From Streptomyces microflavus (GTDB lineage Bacteria; Actinomycetota; Actinomycetes; Streptomycetales; Streptomycetaceae), in NCBI RefSeq assembly GCF_014650075.1, contig NZ_BMUG01000010.1, positions 310,001-374,000 of the forward strand: 64,000 bases of DNA, written 5' to 3'. Made by a program: the position numbers and the translations under genes. Below, in pieces: positions 36,081-45,063 of the stretch (its first letter is position 1; every line of letters begins with the position of its first letter). The notes beneath the pieces were generated by a model. It made no database searches. It saw nothing but the letters and a program-made list of their open reading frames with translations, and was not told where the DNA came from.

Positions 36081-37255
36081 CGGGTGGCCGCGAACGGTCC
36101 CCCAGGACCGAAGGCGAGCGCCGCGAACCGCTCGCCCATGCGGCGGTGGGCGGCGGGGCCCGGGTGGAGCCGGTCGGGCAGCGGCAGCTCGGCGGAGTCG
36201 GCCTCGCCGTACAGGGCGAGGCCGTCCAGGTAATACAGCTCCGGATCCTCGCCCGCCCGCTGCTCCACGATCCGGGCGAGTTCCTCCCGTACGACGCGCA
36301 GGGTCAGCTTCCCCAGCGCCGCCTCCGACGGGTCCCCCAGGGCGGTGAACTCCACCTGCCCGTCCTCGATGTCCGGGGCGGCCGGTCCCGGGGTGTCCTC
36401 CTGCGCGGGGCAGAGGATGGGCGAGACCACCAGTAGGGGCGTGGCGGGGTGCCCCTCGCGGATGGTGTCGAGGAACCCGTGCACGGCCGGCCCGAAGGCG
36501 CGCAGCCGCATCAGGTCCAGGTTCACGACATTGATGCCGATCTTGACGCTGATCAGGTCGGCCGGGGTGTCCCGCAGGGCGCGCGCGGTGAACGGATCGA
36601 GCAGGGCGCTGCCGCCCAGCCCCAGGTTGACCAGCTCCACACCCCCCGCGGCGGCGGCCAGGGCGGGCCAGGCGGTGGCGGAGCTTTCGGCGGCGGACCC
36701 CTGGCTGATCGAACTGCCGTGGTGCAGCCACACCCGCCGCCCACTCGGCTCCGCCGGCGTGACGGGGGCGTCGGTGCGCAGCGCGATCAGCTCGGTGGTC
36801 TCGGTGTACGGCAACCAGATCTCGACGGTCTTCTCCCGCCCGGGCAGCCCGTCGAACCGGACGGTGCCGACGGGGCCGGGGACCGTCTCCTGCGACCCGT
36901 CGCTCAGGTCCACCGTCACCAGATCACCCCCGCTCGCCGTGGCCCGCCCGGCCGGCTCCCCGTCGATGTGCAGGTCGTAGGCCCCGTCCGGACGGCGCGG
37001 GACACCCCGGTAGCCCACGACCGTGCGCACCACGTCCACCTCAATGGCGGTGGCCCGGCTGCGGAACACCAGCCGCACGCCGGAGGGCTGGGACTCCGCC
37101 TGGGCCACCTGTTCGTCACCGCCGAACTGCGCCCGGGCGCGGGCGGGCAGCCGGTGCGGAAGGAGACCGCCGCGCGCGGTGCGCTCCAGGTCGAGCGCAC
37201 CGCGCACGAGGGCGTCGGTGAGGGGGGTGGTGATCAAGCCGGGGGAGTCGTCCAT
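36077..37255 (-). CDS. SGNH/GDSL hydrolase with N-terminal beta domain
   Basis: 392 residues. The first ~190 residues form a beta-rich domain (VRLVFRSRATAIEVDVVRTV). The SGNH part follows, with the Ser in WLHHGSSISQGSAA, the Gly block in ELVNLGLGGSAL, and the late Asp-His in LPDRLHPGPAAHRRMGE. The block III Asn is not obvious (VKIGINVVN may supply it). The layout resembles acetyl-xylan esterase-like or lipase-like GDSL enzymes. It starts at the ATG with complement at 37253-37255. Stop codons of this and the M19 gene overlap on one CTAG. Confidence 0.82.
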   Translation of the reverse strand: MDDSPGLITTPLTDALVRGALDLERTARGGLLPHRLPARARAQFGGDEQVAQAESQPSGVRLVFRSRATAIEVDVVRTVVGYRGVPRRPDGAYDLHIDGEPAGRATASGGDLVTVDLSDGSQETVPGPVGTVRFDGLPGREKTVEIWLPYTETTELIALRTDAPVTPAEPSGRRVWLHHGSSISQGSAAESSATAWPALAAAAGGVELVNLGLGGSALLDPFTARALRDTPADLISVKIGINVVNLDLMRLRAFGPAVHGFLDTIREGHPATPLLVVSPILCPAQEDTPGPAAPDIEDGQVEFTALGDPSEAALGKLTLRVVREELARIVEQRAGEDPELYYLDGLALYGEADSAELPLPDRLHPGPAAHRRMGERFAALAFGPGGPFAATR

Positions 37256-37284
37256 GCAACCAGCCTGTCCACCAAAGCCACGAT

Positions 37285-37650
37285 CTAGCAGGCGCAGAGA
37301 CAGAACGGATGCCCGGCCGGATCGGCATAGACCCGGAAGGACCGCTTCCGGTCCTCCGTGTCGAGCGGCCGGGCCCCCAGCGCCAGCACCTCCCGCTCCG
37401 CCGCGTCCAGATCCTCCACGGTCAGGTCCAGGTGGAACTGCATGGAGCTGTCGGGCCGGGGCCACTGCGGCGGTACGAAACCGGGCGCGGCCTGGAACGC
37501 GAGGGGTGTGCCCGGGGCGCCGGTGAGGTCGACCCAGCGGCTGTCCTCGTCGCTCGTGACGGTGCCGCCGATGACGGCGGCGTAGAAGCGGGCGAGCGCG
37601 AGGGGGTCGGGGCATTCCAGTACGACGGCGCCGAGTGTGGCGATGGGCAT
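37285..37650 (-). CDS. VOC-family (glyoxalase/bleomycin-resistance-like) protein
   Basis: 121 residues, one vicinal-oxygen-chelate unit pair. PDPLALARFYAAVIGG and FHLDLTVEDLDAAEREVLAL are family hallmarks, ending DPAGHPFCLC. Possible metal ligands are the His of FHLDL and the His of AGHPF. The substrate is unknown. 29 bp upstream of the SGNH gene and probably cotranscribed with it. Confidence 0.88.
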   Translation of the reverse strand: MPIATLGAVVLECPDPLALARFYAAVIGGTVTSDEDSRWVDLTGAPGTPLAFQAAPGFVPPQWPRPDSSMQFHLDLTVEDLDAAEREVLALGARPLDTEDRKRSFRVYADPAGHPFCLCAC

Positions 37651-37731
37651 GACGCATACCTCCCGATGGATACCGCCCTGTTGCGGTACGGGGAGACGCC
37701 TACCCCGTACCGGCGCGGGAGTGCGGGTGAC

Positions 37732-39075
37732 TCAGGCCTTCGGCCGCCCCATCGCCCGGTACGTCCACCCGGCCTCGCGCCACACCGCGCTGTCCAGGGC
37801 GTTGCGCCCGTCCAGGATGATCCGGCGGGAGACCGCCTCACCCAGCTCCGCCGGGTCCAGCTCGCGGAACTCGCGCCACTCCGTCAGGTGCAGCACCACG
37901 TCCGCGCCGCGCACGGCCTCCAGCGCGGAATCGGCGTAACCGAGGGTCGGGAACAGCCGCCGGGCGTTGTCCATCCCCTTCGGGTCGAAGACGGTCACCT
38001 GGCCGCCCTGAAGGTGGATCTGCCCGGCGACATTGAGCGCGGGGGAGTCGCGCACGTCGTCGGAGTCCGGCTTGAACGCGGCCCCCAGCACACCCACCCG
38101 CTTGCCGAGGAACGAGTCGCCGCCCACGGCCTCGCGGGCCAGCTCGACCATGTGGCCGCGGCGACGCATGTTGATGGAGTCGACCTCGCGGAGGAAGGTG
38201 AGGGCCTGGTCCGCGCCCAGCTCACCGGCGCGCGCCATGAAGGCCCGGATGTCCTTGGGCAGGCAGCCGCCGCCGAAGCCGATCCCGGCCCGCAGGAACT
38301 TCTTCCCGATGCGGTCGTCGTGCCCGATGGCCTCGGCGAGCTTCACGACATCCCCGTCGGCGGCCTCGCAGACCTCGGCCATGGCGTTGATGAAGGAGAT
38401 CTTGGTGGCGAGGAAGGAGTTGGCGGAGGTCTTCACCAGCTCGGCGGTGGGGAAGTCGGTGACGACGAACGGCGACCCCTCCGCGAGCGGCCCGGCGTAC
38501 ACCTCGCGCAGCAGCTTCTCGGCCCGCTCGCTCTCCACGCCGACGACGATCCGGTCGGGGTGCAGGGTGTCGCTGACGGCGAAGCCCTCGCGGAGGAACT
38601 CCGGGTTCCAGGCCAGCTCGGCGTCCGCGCCCACCGGGGCCAGCTCCGCGAGGCGGGTGGCGAGGCGGGCGGCGGAGCCGACGGGGACGGTCGACTTGCC
38701 GACGACCAGGGCGGGCCGGGTGAGGTGCGGGGCGAGCGACTCGAAGGCGCTGTCGACGAAGCTCATGTCACAGGCGTACTCGCCGTGCTTCTGCGGAGTG
38801 TTCACACAGACGAAGTGCACGTCGCCGAAGTCCCCGACCTCCTCCCAGGAGGTGGTGAAGCGCAGCCGCCCGGTGGAGCCCTCGATACCGTCGACATGCT
38901 TGCGCAGCAGGTCTTCGAGCCCCGGCTCGTACATCGGCACGCGCCCGGTGGAGAGCAGCTCGATCTTCTCCGGTACGACGTCGAGCCCGAGGACCTCGAA
39001 TCCCAGCTCGGCCATGGCGGCGGCATGGGTGGCGCCGAGATAGCCGGTGCCGATCACAGTGATCCTGAGGGCCAT
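37732..39075 (-). CDS. UDP-glucose/GDP-mannose dehydrogenase family protein
   Basis: 447-residue NAD-dependent nucleotide-sugar dehydrogenase, most likely UDP-glucose to UDP-glucuronate. Rossmann motif IGTGYLGATHAAAMAELG; KSTVPVGSA; AELVKTSANSFLATKISF; catalytic Cys in GFGGGCLPKDIRAF. AGGAGCACCC precedes the ATG with complement at 39073-39075. The product would feed acidic wall or capsular polymers, in line with the envelope genes further right. Confidence 0.93.
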   Translation of the reverse strand: MALRITVIGTGYLGATHAAAMAELGFEVLGLDVVPEKIELLSTGRVPMYEPGLEDLLRKHVDGIEGSTGRLRFTTSWEEVGDFGDVHFVCVNTPQKHGEYACDMSFVDSAFESLAPHLTRPALVVGKSTVPVGSAARLATRLAELAPVGADAELAWNPEFLREGFAVSDTLHPDRIVVGVESERAEKLLREVYAGPLAEGSPFVVTDFPTAELVKTSANSFLATKISFINAMAEVCEAADGDVVKLAEAIGHDDRIGKKFLRAGIGFGGGCLPKDIRAFMARAGELGADQALTFLREVDSINMRRRGHMVELAREAVGGDSFLGKRVGVLGAAFKPDSDDVRDSPALNVAGQIHLQGGQVTVFDPKGMDNARRLFPTLGYADSALEAVRGADVVLHLTEWREFRELDPAELGEAVSRRIILDGRNALDSAVWREAGWTYRAMGRPKA

Positions 39076-39235
39076 GGGTGCTCCTGGGAGGTACGGATAG
39101 ACGTGCGAACCGAGCATAGTCGCGGAGGGCGGCCCCGCCTTTCCCCACCCGGTCCGCCGCTTACCTCCCTCTTTGCCCGACCCCTGTCACCAAGCTCACG
39201 TGCGACTCTCGTATGCCCTCGGACGGCTTCCGCAC

Positions 39236-39241
39236 TAAAAT
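39236..39241 (+). promoter_or_regulatory. Candidate -10 box of the acyl-CoA dehydrogenase gene
   Basis: TAAAAT in a local AT-rich patch about 42 nt before the start codon; no good -35 at the right distance, suggesting activator or alternative sigma use. Confidence 0.35.
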
Positions 39242-39249
39242 TGAGTTAC

Positions 39250-39263
39250 TTAACGGTAGTTAG
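39250..39263. promoter_or_regulatory. Inverted repeat at the acyl-CoA dehydrogenase promoter
   Basis: TTAAC-GGTA-GTTAG, one mismatch from perfect, placed just after the predicted transcription start, where a repressor would act. Confidence 0.45.
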
Positions 39264-39282
39264 CATCTGGGGAGTGAGCGTC

Positions 39283-40440
39283 TTGGCGGGTTCGACCGAT
39301 TTCGACCTGTACCGTCCGGCCGAGGAGCACGACATGCTCCGCGAGACCATCCGCGCGCTCGCCGAGACGAAGATCGCCCCCTTCGCCGCCGCGGTCGACG
39401 AGGAGAGCCGCTTCCCGCAGGAGGCGCTGGACGCCCTGGTCGCCTCGGACCTGCACGCCGTCCACGTCCCGGAGGAGTACGGCGGCGCCGGCGCCGACGC
39501 GCTCGCCACGGTCATCGTGATCGAGGAGGTGGCCCGCGCCTGTGCCTCCTCCTCCCTCATCCCGGCCGTCAACAAGCTCGGCTCGCTCCCGGTGATCCTC
39601 TCCGGCTCCGAGGAGCTGAAGCGCAAGTACCTGGGCCCGCTGGCCAAGGGCGACGCGATGTTCTCGTACGCGCTCTCCGAGCCGGACGCCGGCTCCGACG
39701 CGGCGGGCATGAAGACCAAAGCCGTGCGCGACGGCGACTTCTGGGTCCTCAACGGTGTGAAGCGCTGGATCACCAACGCGGGCGTCTCCGAGTACTACAC
39801 GGTCATGGCGGTCACCGACCCCACCAAGCGCTCCAAGGGCATCTCCGCGTTCGTCGTCGAGAAGTCCGACGAGGGCGTCTCCTTCGGCGCCCCGGAGAAG
39901 AAGCTCGGCATCAAGGGCTCCCCGACCCGTGAGGTCTACCTCGACAACGTCCGCATCCCCGCGGACCGCATGATCGGCGAGGAGGGCACGGGCTTCGCCA
40001 CCGCGATGAAGACCCTGGACCACACCCGCATCACGATCGCGGCCCAGGCCCTCGGCATCGCCCAGGGCGCGCTGGACTACGCCAAGGGGTACGTCCAGGA
40101 GCGCAAGCAGTTCGGCAAGCCGATCGCCGACTTCCAGGGCATCCAGTTCATGCTCGCCGACATGGCGATGAAGCTGGAGGCGGCCCGCCAGCTCACCTAC
40201 TCGGCCGCCGCCAAGTCCCAGCGCGTCGACGGCGACCTCACCTTCTTCGGCGCCGCGGCCAAGTGCTTCGCCTCCGATGTGGCCATGGAGGTCACCACGG
40301 ACGCGGTCCAGCTCCTCGGCGGCTACGGCTACACGCGGGACTACCCGGTGGAGCGCATGATGCGCGACGCCAAGATCACCCAGATCTACGAGGGCACGAA
40401 CCAGGTCCAGCGCATCGTCATGGCGCGCAACCTGCCGTAA
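39283..40440 (+). CDS. Acyl-CoA dehydrogenase
   Basis: FAD enzyme of beta-oxidation or branched-chain acyl-CoA oxidation, 385 residues. SEPDAGSDAAGMKTKA (FAD/substrate loop), WITNAGVSEYY, GLY-rich QLLGGYGYTRDYPVERMMRD and the catalytic Glu in QIYEGTNQVQRIV. The start is probably TTG 39283, with GGGGAG 8 nt upstream; GTG 39274 abuts that site. Which acyl-CoA is used is not readable. It passes electrons to ETF, which is not in this window. Confidence 0.94.
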   Translation: MAGSTDFDLYRPAEEHDMLRETIRALAETKIAPFAAAVDEESRFPQEALDALVASDLHAVHVPEEYGGAGADALATVIVIEEVARACASSSLIPAVNKLGSLPVILSGSEELKRKYLGPLAKGDAMFSYALSEPDAGSDAAGMKTKAVRDGDFWVLNGVKRWITNAGVSEYYTVMAVTDPTKRSKGISAFVVEKSDEGVSFGAPEKKLGIKGSPTREVYLDNVRIPADRMIGEEGTGFATAMKTLDHTRITIAAQALGIAQGALDYAKGYVQERKQFGKPIADFQGIQFMLADMAMKLEAARQLTYSAAAKSQRVDGDLTFFGAAAKCFASDVAMEVTTDAVQLLGGYGYTRDYPVERMMRDAKITQIYEGTNQVQRIVMARNLP

Positions 40441-40532
40441 CGGCTCCGCACACGACGGCAACGGTTCCGCACACGACGGCGGCCCCCGGCATCACGCCGG
40501 GGGCCGCCGTCCGTGCGCCGGGCGCCGGGGCG

Positions 40533-42137
40533 TCAGCCGGCCGGCAGCTCGACCGACTGGGGATGGCGGAAGAAGTTCCGCGGATCCCACGCGGCCTTCA
40601 CCCGCTGCAGCCGGGGGTAGTTGTCCTTGTGGTACAGCTCGTGGAAGGAGACTCCGGAGCTGTTGTACGCGGGGTCGCCCAGGTCGGTGTCCGGGTAGTT
40701 GACGTAGCAGCCGTCGGTGACGCCGTTCGGCACCGGGACGCCGCCCGTGTCGGCGTACAGCTCCTGGTACAGCGCCCGCAGCCACTCGACGTTCCGCTTG
40801 TCGAACGCCGCGTCGGGCCAGTACGACTCGAAGTACACCAGCCACAGGGCGTCCCGGTGACCGGCCGCCGTGTCGCCGTCGGCCAGCGCACCGATCCGGC
40901 CCCGCACGGAGTTGACCACCAGGAAGGTGTGCTCGTTCGGGTTGACGGTCTGCGTCAGGTGCCGGTAGATCACCTCCACCTGGTTCTCCGGGAAGGCGTC
41001 CTTCATGAAGGCCGACTTGTGCGAGGTACGCATGCTGGGGCTGGTGAGCGTCTCGCCCGCGGTCATGGTCTGCGCGGTCGCCTTCAGGAACGGCCGCTCC
41101 TCGGTGACGTTCACGACCGGCTCGGCGCCCAGCGCCCCACCCACGAACGCGATGAACTCGTCCACCAGCCTGCGGGCGTCCGGGGCCGCCGCGTCCATCT
41201 GCGCGATCACGTTGAACATGCCCGTCTCCGCGTGCTGGAGGAAGAGCCAGTGCCCGAGGGAGAGATAGGGGGAGTCCAGGCTTCCGTGCTCCTTGGACCA
41301 GTCGGCGTACGCGGACATGAACGACGCGAACCCCTCCTGGGTGATGTCCCCCCAGGACCAGGCCGCGAAGGTGCACAGGACGGTGGACGGCGCCTTCGGC
41401 AGCAGGTCGCCCGGACCGCCCTCGGCCCCCCGGCTCCGCATCCAGAAGCGGGTGACGACACCGAAGCTGCCCCCGCCGCCTCCCGCCACGGCCCAGGCCA
41501 GGTCGTGGTTGGGGTCGTCCGGGTCGCGGGTGGCGACGACCGCCCGCACCTCACCCCGCTCGTCCACGGTGACGACCTCGACGGCGTGGATGTGATCGCT
41601 GACGATGCCGTGCGGGCGGGAGAGGATGCCGTACCCGCCCCCGGAGAAGTGCCCCCCGGCCCCCGTGGCGTAACAGCCGCCGCCGGGCAGGGTCACGCCC
41701 CAGCCGATGTGCAGGAGCTCGTATATCTGGAGCAGGGTCGCGCCCGGCTCCACGACGAACGCCTCGCGCTCGTCGTCGAAGCCCACGTGGTCCATCAGCC
41801 GCAGATCGACGATGATCTCGCTCTCGTCGTTGAAGACGAGGTTCGCGAAGCAGTGCCCGCCGCTGCGCAGCGCGATCCGCTTGCCGTCGCGGACCGCCTC
41901 CTTCACGATCTCGACGACCTGCTCGGTGGTGGACGGGATCCGGATGGCCTCGGGGGAGGCCACATGGCGGTTGTTGCCGTGGCCTCTGATCATGTCCGGG
42001 TAGCGTGCGTCCTCGGGTGTCACGGTGGGAATGACCGCATTTCGCCCTGCCGGAATCCCTCGTCCATTCACGTGTTCCACACTCCCGCTGATCGTGAGCC
42101 GTGCCCTCTTGCGAGCTCGTTCCGTCTGCTGCACCAC
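40533..42137 (-). CDS. BBE-type FAD-linked oxidoreductase, bicovalent flavin motif
   Basis: Up to 534 residues. PCMH/VAO-type FAD domain (about 60-240) with H95 in RSGGHCFANL and C155 in PGGGCYATGAGGHFSGGGYG, the two attachment points of bicovalent FAD in berberine-bridge-enzyme-like oxidases. The C-terminal BBE segment (YNSSGVSFHELYHKDNYPRL) is present. No signal peptide is evident. Such enzymes oxidise sugars, alkaloids or polyketides. The GTG start at 42137 (or 42134) follows GAAGG; a start up to about 30 codons later is possible. It stands alone, with no biosynthetic partners. Confidence 0.88.
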   Translation of the reverse strand: MVQQTERARKRARLTISGSVEHVNGRGIPAGRNAVIPTVTPEDARYPDMIRGHGNNRHVASPEAIRIPSTTEQVVEIVKEAVRDGKRIALRSGGHCFANLVFNDESEIIVDLRLMDHVGFDDEREAFVVEPGATLLQIYELLHIGWGVTLPGGGCYATGAGGHFSGGGYGILSRPHGIVSDHIHAVEVVTVDERGEVRAVVATRDPDDPNHDLAWAVAGGGGGSFGVVTRFWMRSRGAEGGPGDLLPKAPSTVLCTFAAWSWGDITQEGFASFMSAYADWSKEHGSLDSPYLSLGHWLFLQHAETGMFNVIAQMDAAAPDARRLVDEFIAFVGGALGAEPVVNVTEERPFLKATAQTMTAGETLTSPSMRTSHKSAFMKDAFPENQVEVIYRHLTQTVNPNEHTFLVVNSVRGRIGALADGDTAAGHRDALWLVYFESYWPDAAFDKRNVEWLRALYQELYADTGGVPVPNGVTDGCYVNYPDTDLGDPAYNSSGVSFHELYHKDNYPRLQRVKAAWDPRNFFRHPQSVELPAG

Positions 42138-42218
42138 CCAGCCTTCGGGCGCACAGCGGAAGACGGGAGTCCGCGGCCGATCCTTTGTCAGGTGTGTGGA
42201 GGTATTTCAGCCGTTACA

Positions 42219-42800
42219 TCAGCGGGCCACGCGGATCACGTCGAACACGTTCTTCTGGATGCCGTTGGCATACGCCTCGTACTCGACCAGCTTCAGCTTC
42301 TGGGTGTCCTTGTCCGTCGCGCTGAACAGACGCTTGCCCGCGCCCAGCAGGAGCGGGAAGACGAGCAGGTGGTAGCGGTCGATCAGACCGGCGTCCGACA
42401 GGCTGTGGTTCAGGGCGGCGCTGCCGTGGACGATGATCGGGCCGCCCTCGGTCTCCTTCAGCGCGGCGACCTCGTCGAGCGAGCGCAGGATGCCGGTGTC
42501 GCCCCAGTCGGAGACCAGGTCGTCCTCCTTGAGCGTGGTGGAGACGACGTACTTCGGCATCACCTTGTACTCGGCGAACTCCTCCATCGCCGGCCACACC
42601 GGGCTGAACGCCTCGTAGCTGGTCCGGCCCAGCATCAGGGCGGCGGCCTCCCCCTGCTCCCGGCCCTTGATCTCGTACGCCTCGGGGAGGAACTCCACGT
42701 CCTTGAAGGTCCACCCCGAGTTCCGGTAGCCGGGCTCACCGCCCGGGGCCTCCATGACGCCGTCCAGCGAAACGAAGGCGGTGCTGAGCAGGGTGCGCAT
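42219..42800 (-). CDS. Dihydrofolate-reductase-family protein (RibD C-terminal type)
   Basis: 193 residues. STAFVSLDGVMEAPGG at the start, ALMLGRTSYEAFSPVWPAM, then GGPIIVHGSAALNHSLSDAGL and VFPLLLGAGKRLF are standard for the stand-alone RibD_C/DHFR-like reductase family. It probably binds NADPH; the substrate is unknown. The start is the ATG with complement at 42798-42800. Confidence 0.9.
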   Translation of the reverse strand: MRTLLSTAFVSLDGVMEAPGGEPGYRNSGWTFKDVEFLPEAYEIKGREQGEAAALMLGRTSYEAFSPVWPAMEEFAEYKVMPKYVVSTTLKEDDLVSDWGDTGILRSLDEVAALKETEGGPIIVHGSAALNHSLSDAGLIDRYHLLVFPLLLGAGKRLFSATDKDTQKLKLVEYEAYANGIQKNVFDVIRVAR

Positions 42801-42916
42801 CGGGGTCTCCTGGGTATCTCGTACGGTCCGGTACGGGCACTTCGTGCCGGGTGTCCACTCTTACGGACGTACTGACCGCGCACCCCGCCGAAACTCATCG
42901 GTCAGGCCGGGCCCAT

Positions 42917-42952
42917 CCGTCCGGCTCCCCGTCCGGCTCCCCGTCCGGCTCG
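42917..42952. repeat. 12-bp tandem repeats upstream of a hypothetical gene
   Basis: CCGTCCGGCTCC twice plus a third copy differing in the last base, about 30 bp before the next start. Confidence 0.85.
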
Positions 42953-42970
42953 GCCTCGGACCACGGCCGG

Positions 42971-42976
42971 TACCCT
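42971..42976 (+). promoter_or_regulatory. -10 element implying a leaderless mRNA
   Basis: TACCCT 8 nt before ATG 42985; no ribosome binding site. Confidence 0.35.
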
Positions 42977-42984
42977 CCCACCCC

Positions 42985-43455
42985 ATGACCGAACTCGACA
43001 GGCTCACCGCCCTCTTCGAGGCCCTGGGGGCGGACGGTGACGCACCCGACTGGGCCGAGTCCGAGGCGGAGGAGGGGCTCCCGCAGCTCGCCCGGTACCG
43101 GCTCCTGCGGACGGTCTGGCAGGACGTCGACGCCTGGGCCGCGCAGGCACCCCGGTGGGTGGCCGCCTACCGCACCGACGGCGTGGCCGCCGGGGCCGTC
43201 GACCGCGCCCTCGCGGCCGGGCTCACCCCCGAGGACCTCGGCGAGCTGGCCCGCGAGGTGGCCCGGGAGACCGCGTTCGGGGTGCTGTACACCCTGGCCG
43301 ACCCGGCGGACGGGTCGCTGCCCGCCGAGATCGAGGAGCAACTGCCGAGCTGGCGGCTGGCGGAGCTGAACCCGGCCGGTGAACCGACGGGCCGTCATCT
43401 GGACGCCCTGCACGAGGACTTCGCCGGACTCGAACCGAAGGGCATCGTGCCGTGA
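42985..43455 (+). CDS. Hypothetical acidic protein
   Basis: 156-residue soluble protein, acidic and helix-rich (WAESEAEEGLPQLARYRLLR, then AREVARETAFGVLYTLADPA). I recognise no family. ATG 42985 is 8 nt after a TACCCT -10 box and lacks a Shine-Dalgarno sequence, so the mRNA is probably leaderless. Confidence 0.7.
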   Translation: MTELDRLTALFEALGADGDAPDWAESEAEEGLPQLARYRLLRTVWQDVDAWAAQAPRWVAAYRTDGVAAGAVDRALAAGLTPEDLGELAREVARETAFGVLYTLADPADGSLPAEIEEQLPSWRLAELNPAGEPTGRHLDALHEDFAGLEPKGIVP

Positions 43456-43787
43456 GTGACGTATCGGTGTGACCGGCCAGGTCCTCAACAGCCGGGGCGC
43501 GGAGGGGATGGGGGCGGCCGGAGGCGCGTACGACGACCTCAGCGCCGAATTCCGGACGGCGGGCGGCACGCTGGCACTGCCTCATCCCTCATGCCGCACT
43601 GCTGGCGGCGGGGACGGCGTAGGGCGTGCGTTGCCCCGTCCGGTCCCGTACTGCTCAAGGCGCACCGACGGACGCCCGATGGAAAGGGGGCCGCCGCCCG
43701 CACCCGTGGGAGCGGCGGTTTCCCCCTTTCGCCACCCCCCAGGGAGTGGCGGTTTCCCCGTCAGCCACCCCCCAGGGAGCTCCCTCC
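43456..43787. other. Intergenic region with a ~33-bp imperfect direct repeat
   Basis: 332 bp without a convincing gene. Two imperfect copies of a GGCGGTTTCCCC...GCCACCCCCCAGGGAG unit (43714-43746 and 43748-43779) end right at the subtilisin start. The second copy supplies its GGGAG ribosome binding site. Confidence 0.6.
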
Positions 43788-44981
43788 ATGCGTCTGCTCG
43801 CCCGAGTGACGACCGCCGCACTCATCGCCCTCGCCCCCGTGCTGGCCGGAACCCCGTCCTCCGCAGCACCTGCCCAGGACCCGGCACCGCTGATCGCCTC
43901 CAAGGACGCGGTCCCGGGCCACTACATCGTGACCCTCGACGCGGGCATCGACCCCGCGACGCTGGCGGGGCAGCTGAAGGTGGAGCCGACGTTCACCTAC
44001 AGCAAGGCCCTGAACGGATTCGCCGTCCCCCTGACCCCGACCCAGCTCACGCTCGTACGCAGCGCCCTCGGGGTGAAGACGGTCGAGGAGGACTCGAAGG
44101 TCTCGACCCCCTCGGCGGAAGGCCCCGGCGCGGTGGGAACCCGGGCCGCGCCGTCCTCCTCCTGGGGCCTGGACCGCATCGACCAGCAGGCACTGCCGCT
44201 GGACAACGACTTCACCACCCAGAACAACGGTTCCGGCGTGACCGCGTACATCCTCGACACCGGCATCGACTACACCCACGAGGAGTTCGGCGGCCGAGCC
44301 GTCCTCGGCTTCGACGCCATGCCGGACGCCGACACCCAGCAGGGCCTGGACTGCAACGGCCACGGCACGCACGTCGCGGGAACGGTCGGCGGCAAGACCT
44401 ACGGTGTGGCGAGCGGGGTGAACCTCGTCAGCGTCCGCGTCCTCGGGTGCGACGGCAAGGGCAGCTACTCGGGGATGATCGCCGGTCTCGACTGGGTGGC
44501 CAAGAACGCCCAGCAGCCCGCCGTACTGAACGGCTCGCTCGGCGGCCCGAAGTCGGAAGCGCTCAACAGCGCGGCCGACGCGCTCACCGACGCGGGCGTC
44601 CTGCCGGTCATCGCGGCCGGCAACGACGCGAGGGACGCCTGCGACGTCTCGCCCGCCTCCGCCTCCCGTGTGCTGGCGGTCGCCGCGAGCAACCGCTATG
44701 ACGAGGAGACGGACTTCTCGAACTTCGGCACCTGCGTCGCCCTCTACGCACCTGGTGAGGGCATCAGCTCCGCGAAGCTCGGCGGGGGCAGCGTGGACCT
44801 GGACGGTACGTCCATGGCCGCACCGCATGTGGCCGGGGTCGCCGCCCTGTACAAGCAGGCCCACCCGGACGACCTGCCGGAGGCGATCGTCGAGTTCATC
44901 GACGACCAGTCCACCAAGGACGTCCTGACCAAGGTCAGCAAGAGCTCACCGAACCAGCTCCTGTACACGGCCGGACTCTGA
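43788..44981 (+). CDS. Secreted subtilisin-like serine protease (S8, proteinase K type)
   Basis: 397-residue preproprotease. Signal peptide to about SSAAPA (residue 29). An I9-type propeptide (HYIVTLDAGIDPATLAGQL) is followed by the catalytic domain with Asp in YILDTGIDYTHEEF, His in CNGHGTHVAGTVGG, oxyanion-region VIAAGNDARDACDVSP and Ser in DLDGTSMAAPHVAGV. The order, spacing and Cys residues are those of proteinase K-like extracellular proteases. GGGAG is 8 nt before ATG 43788. Confidence 0.95.
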   Translation: MRLLARVTTAALIALAPVLAGTPSSAAPAQDPAPLIASKDAVPGHYIVTLDAGIDPATLAGQLKVEPTFTYSKALNGFAVPLTPTQLTLVRSALGVKTVEEDSKVSTPSAEGPGAVGTRAAPSSSWGLDRIDQQALPLDNDFTTQNNGSGVTAYILDTGIDYTHEEFGGRAVLGFDAMPDADTQQGLDCNGHGTHVAGTVGGKTYGVASGVNLVSVRVLGCDGKGSYSGMIAGLDWVAKNAQQPAVLNGSLGGPKSEALNSAADALTDAGVLPVIAAGNDARDACDVSPASASRVLAVAASNRYDEETDFSNFGTCVALYAPGEGISSAKLGGGSVDLDGTSMAAPHVAGVAALYKQAHPDDLPEAIVEFIDDQSTKDVLTKVSKSSPNQLLYTAGL

Positions 44982-45063
44982 CCCCTCCGGTACGTACGTG
45001 GCGGGACCTCTCGTTCGGATCGTGCCTGACTCGCGGGGTCCGGCCTGATCCGAAGGAAAGACC

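Noticed and set aside
37309..39282. Long N-terminal extension of the acyl-CoA dehydrogenase frame
   Set aside because: It is antisense to the VOC and UDP-sugar dehydrogenase genes; the enzyme begins normally near 39283.
43469..43700. Possible gene remnant after the hypothetical protein (VTGQVLNSRGAEGMGAAGG start)
   Set aside because: It faintly resembles a small helical secreted protein, but there is no ribosome binding site and the frame turns into low-complexity sequence.
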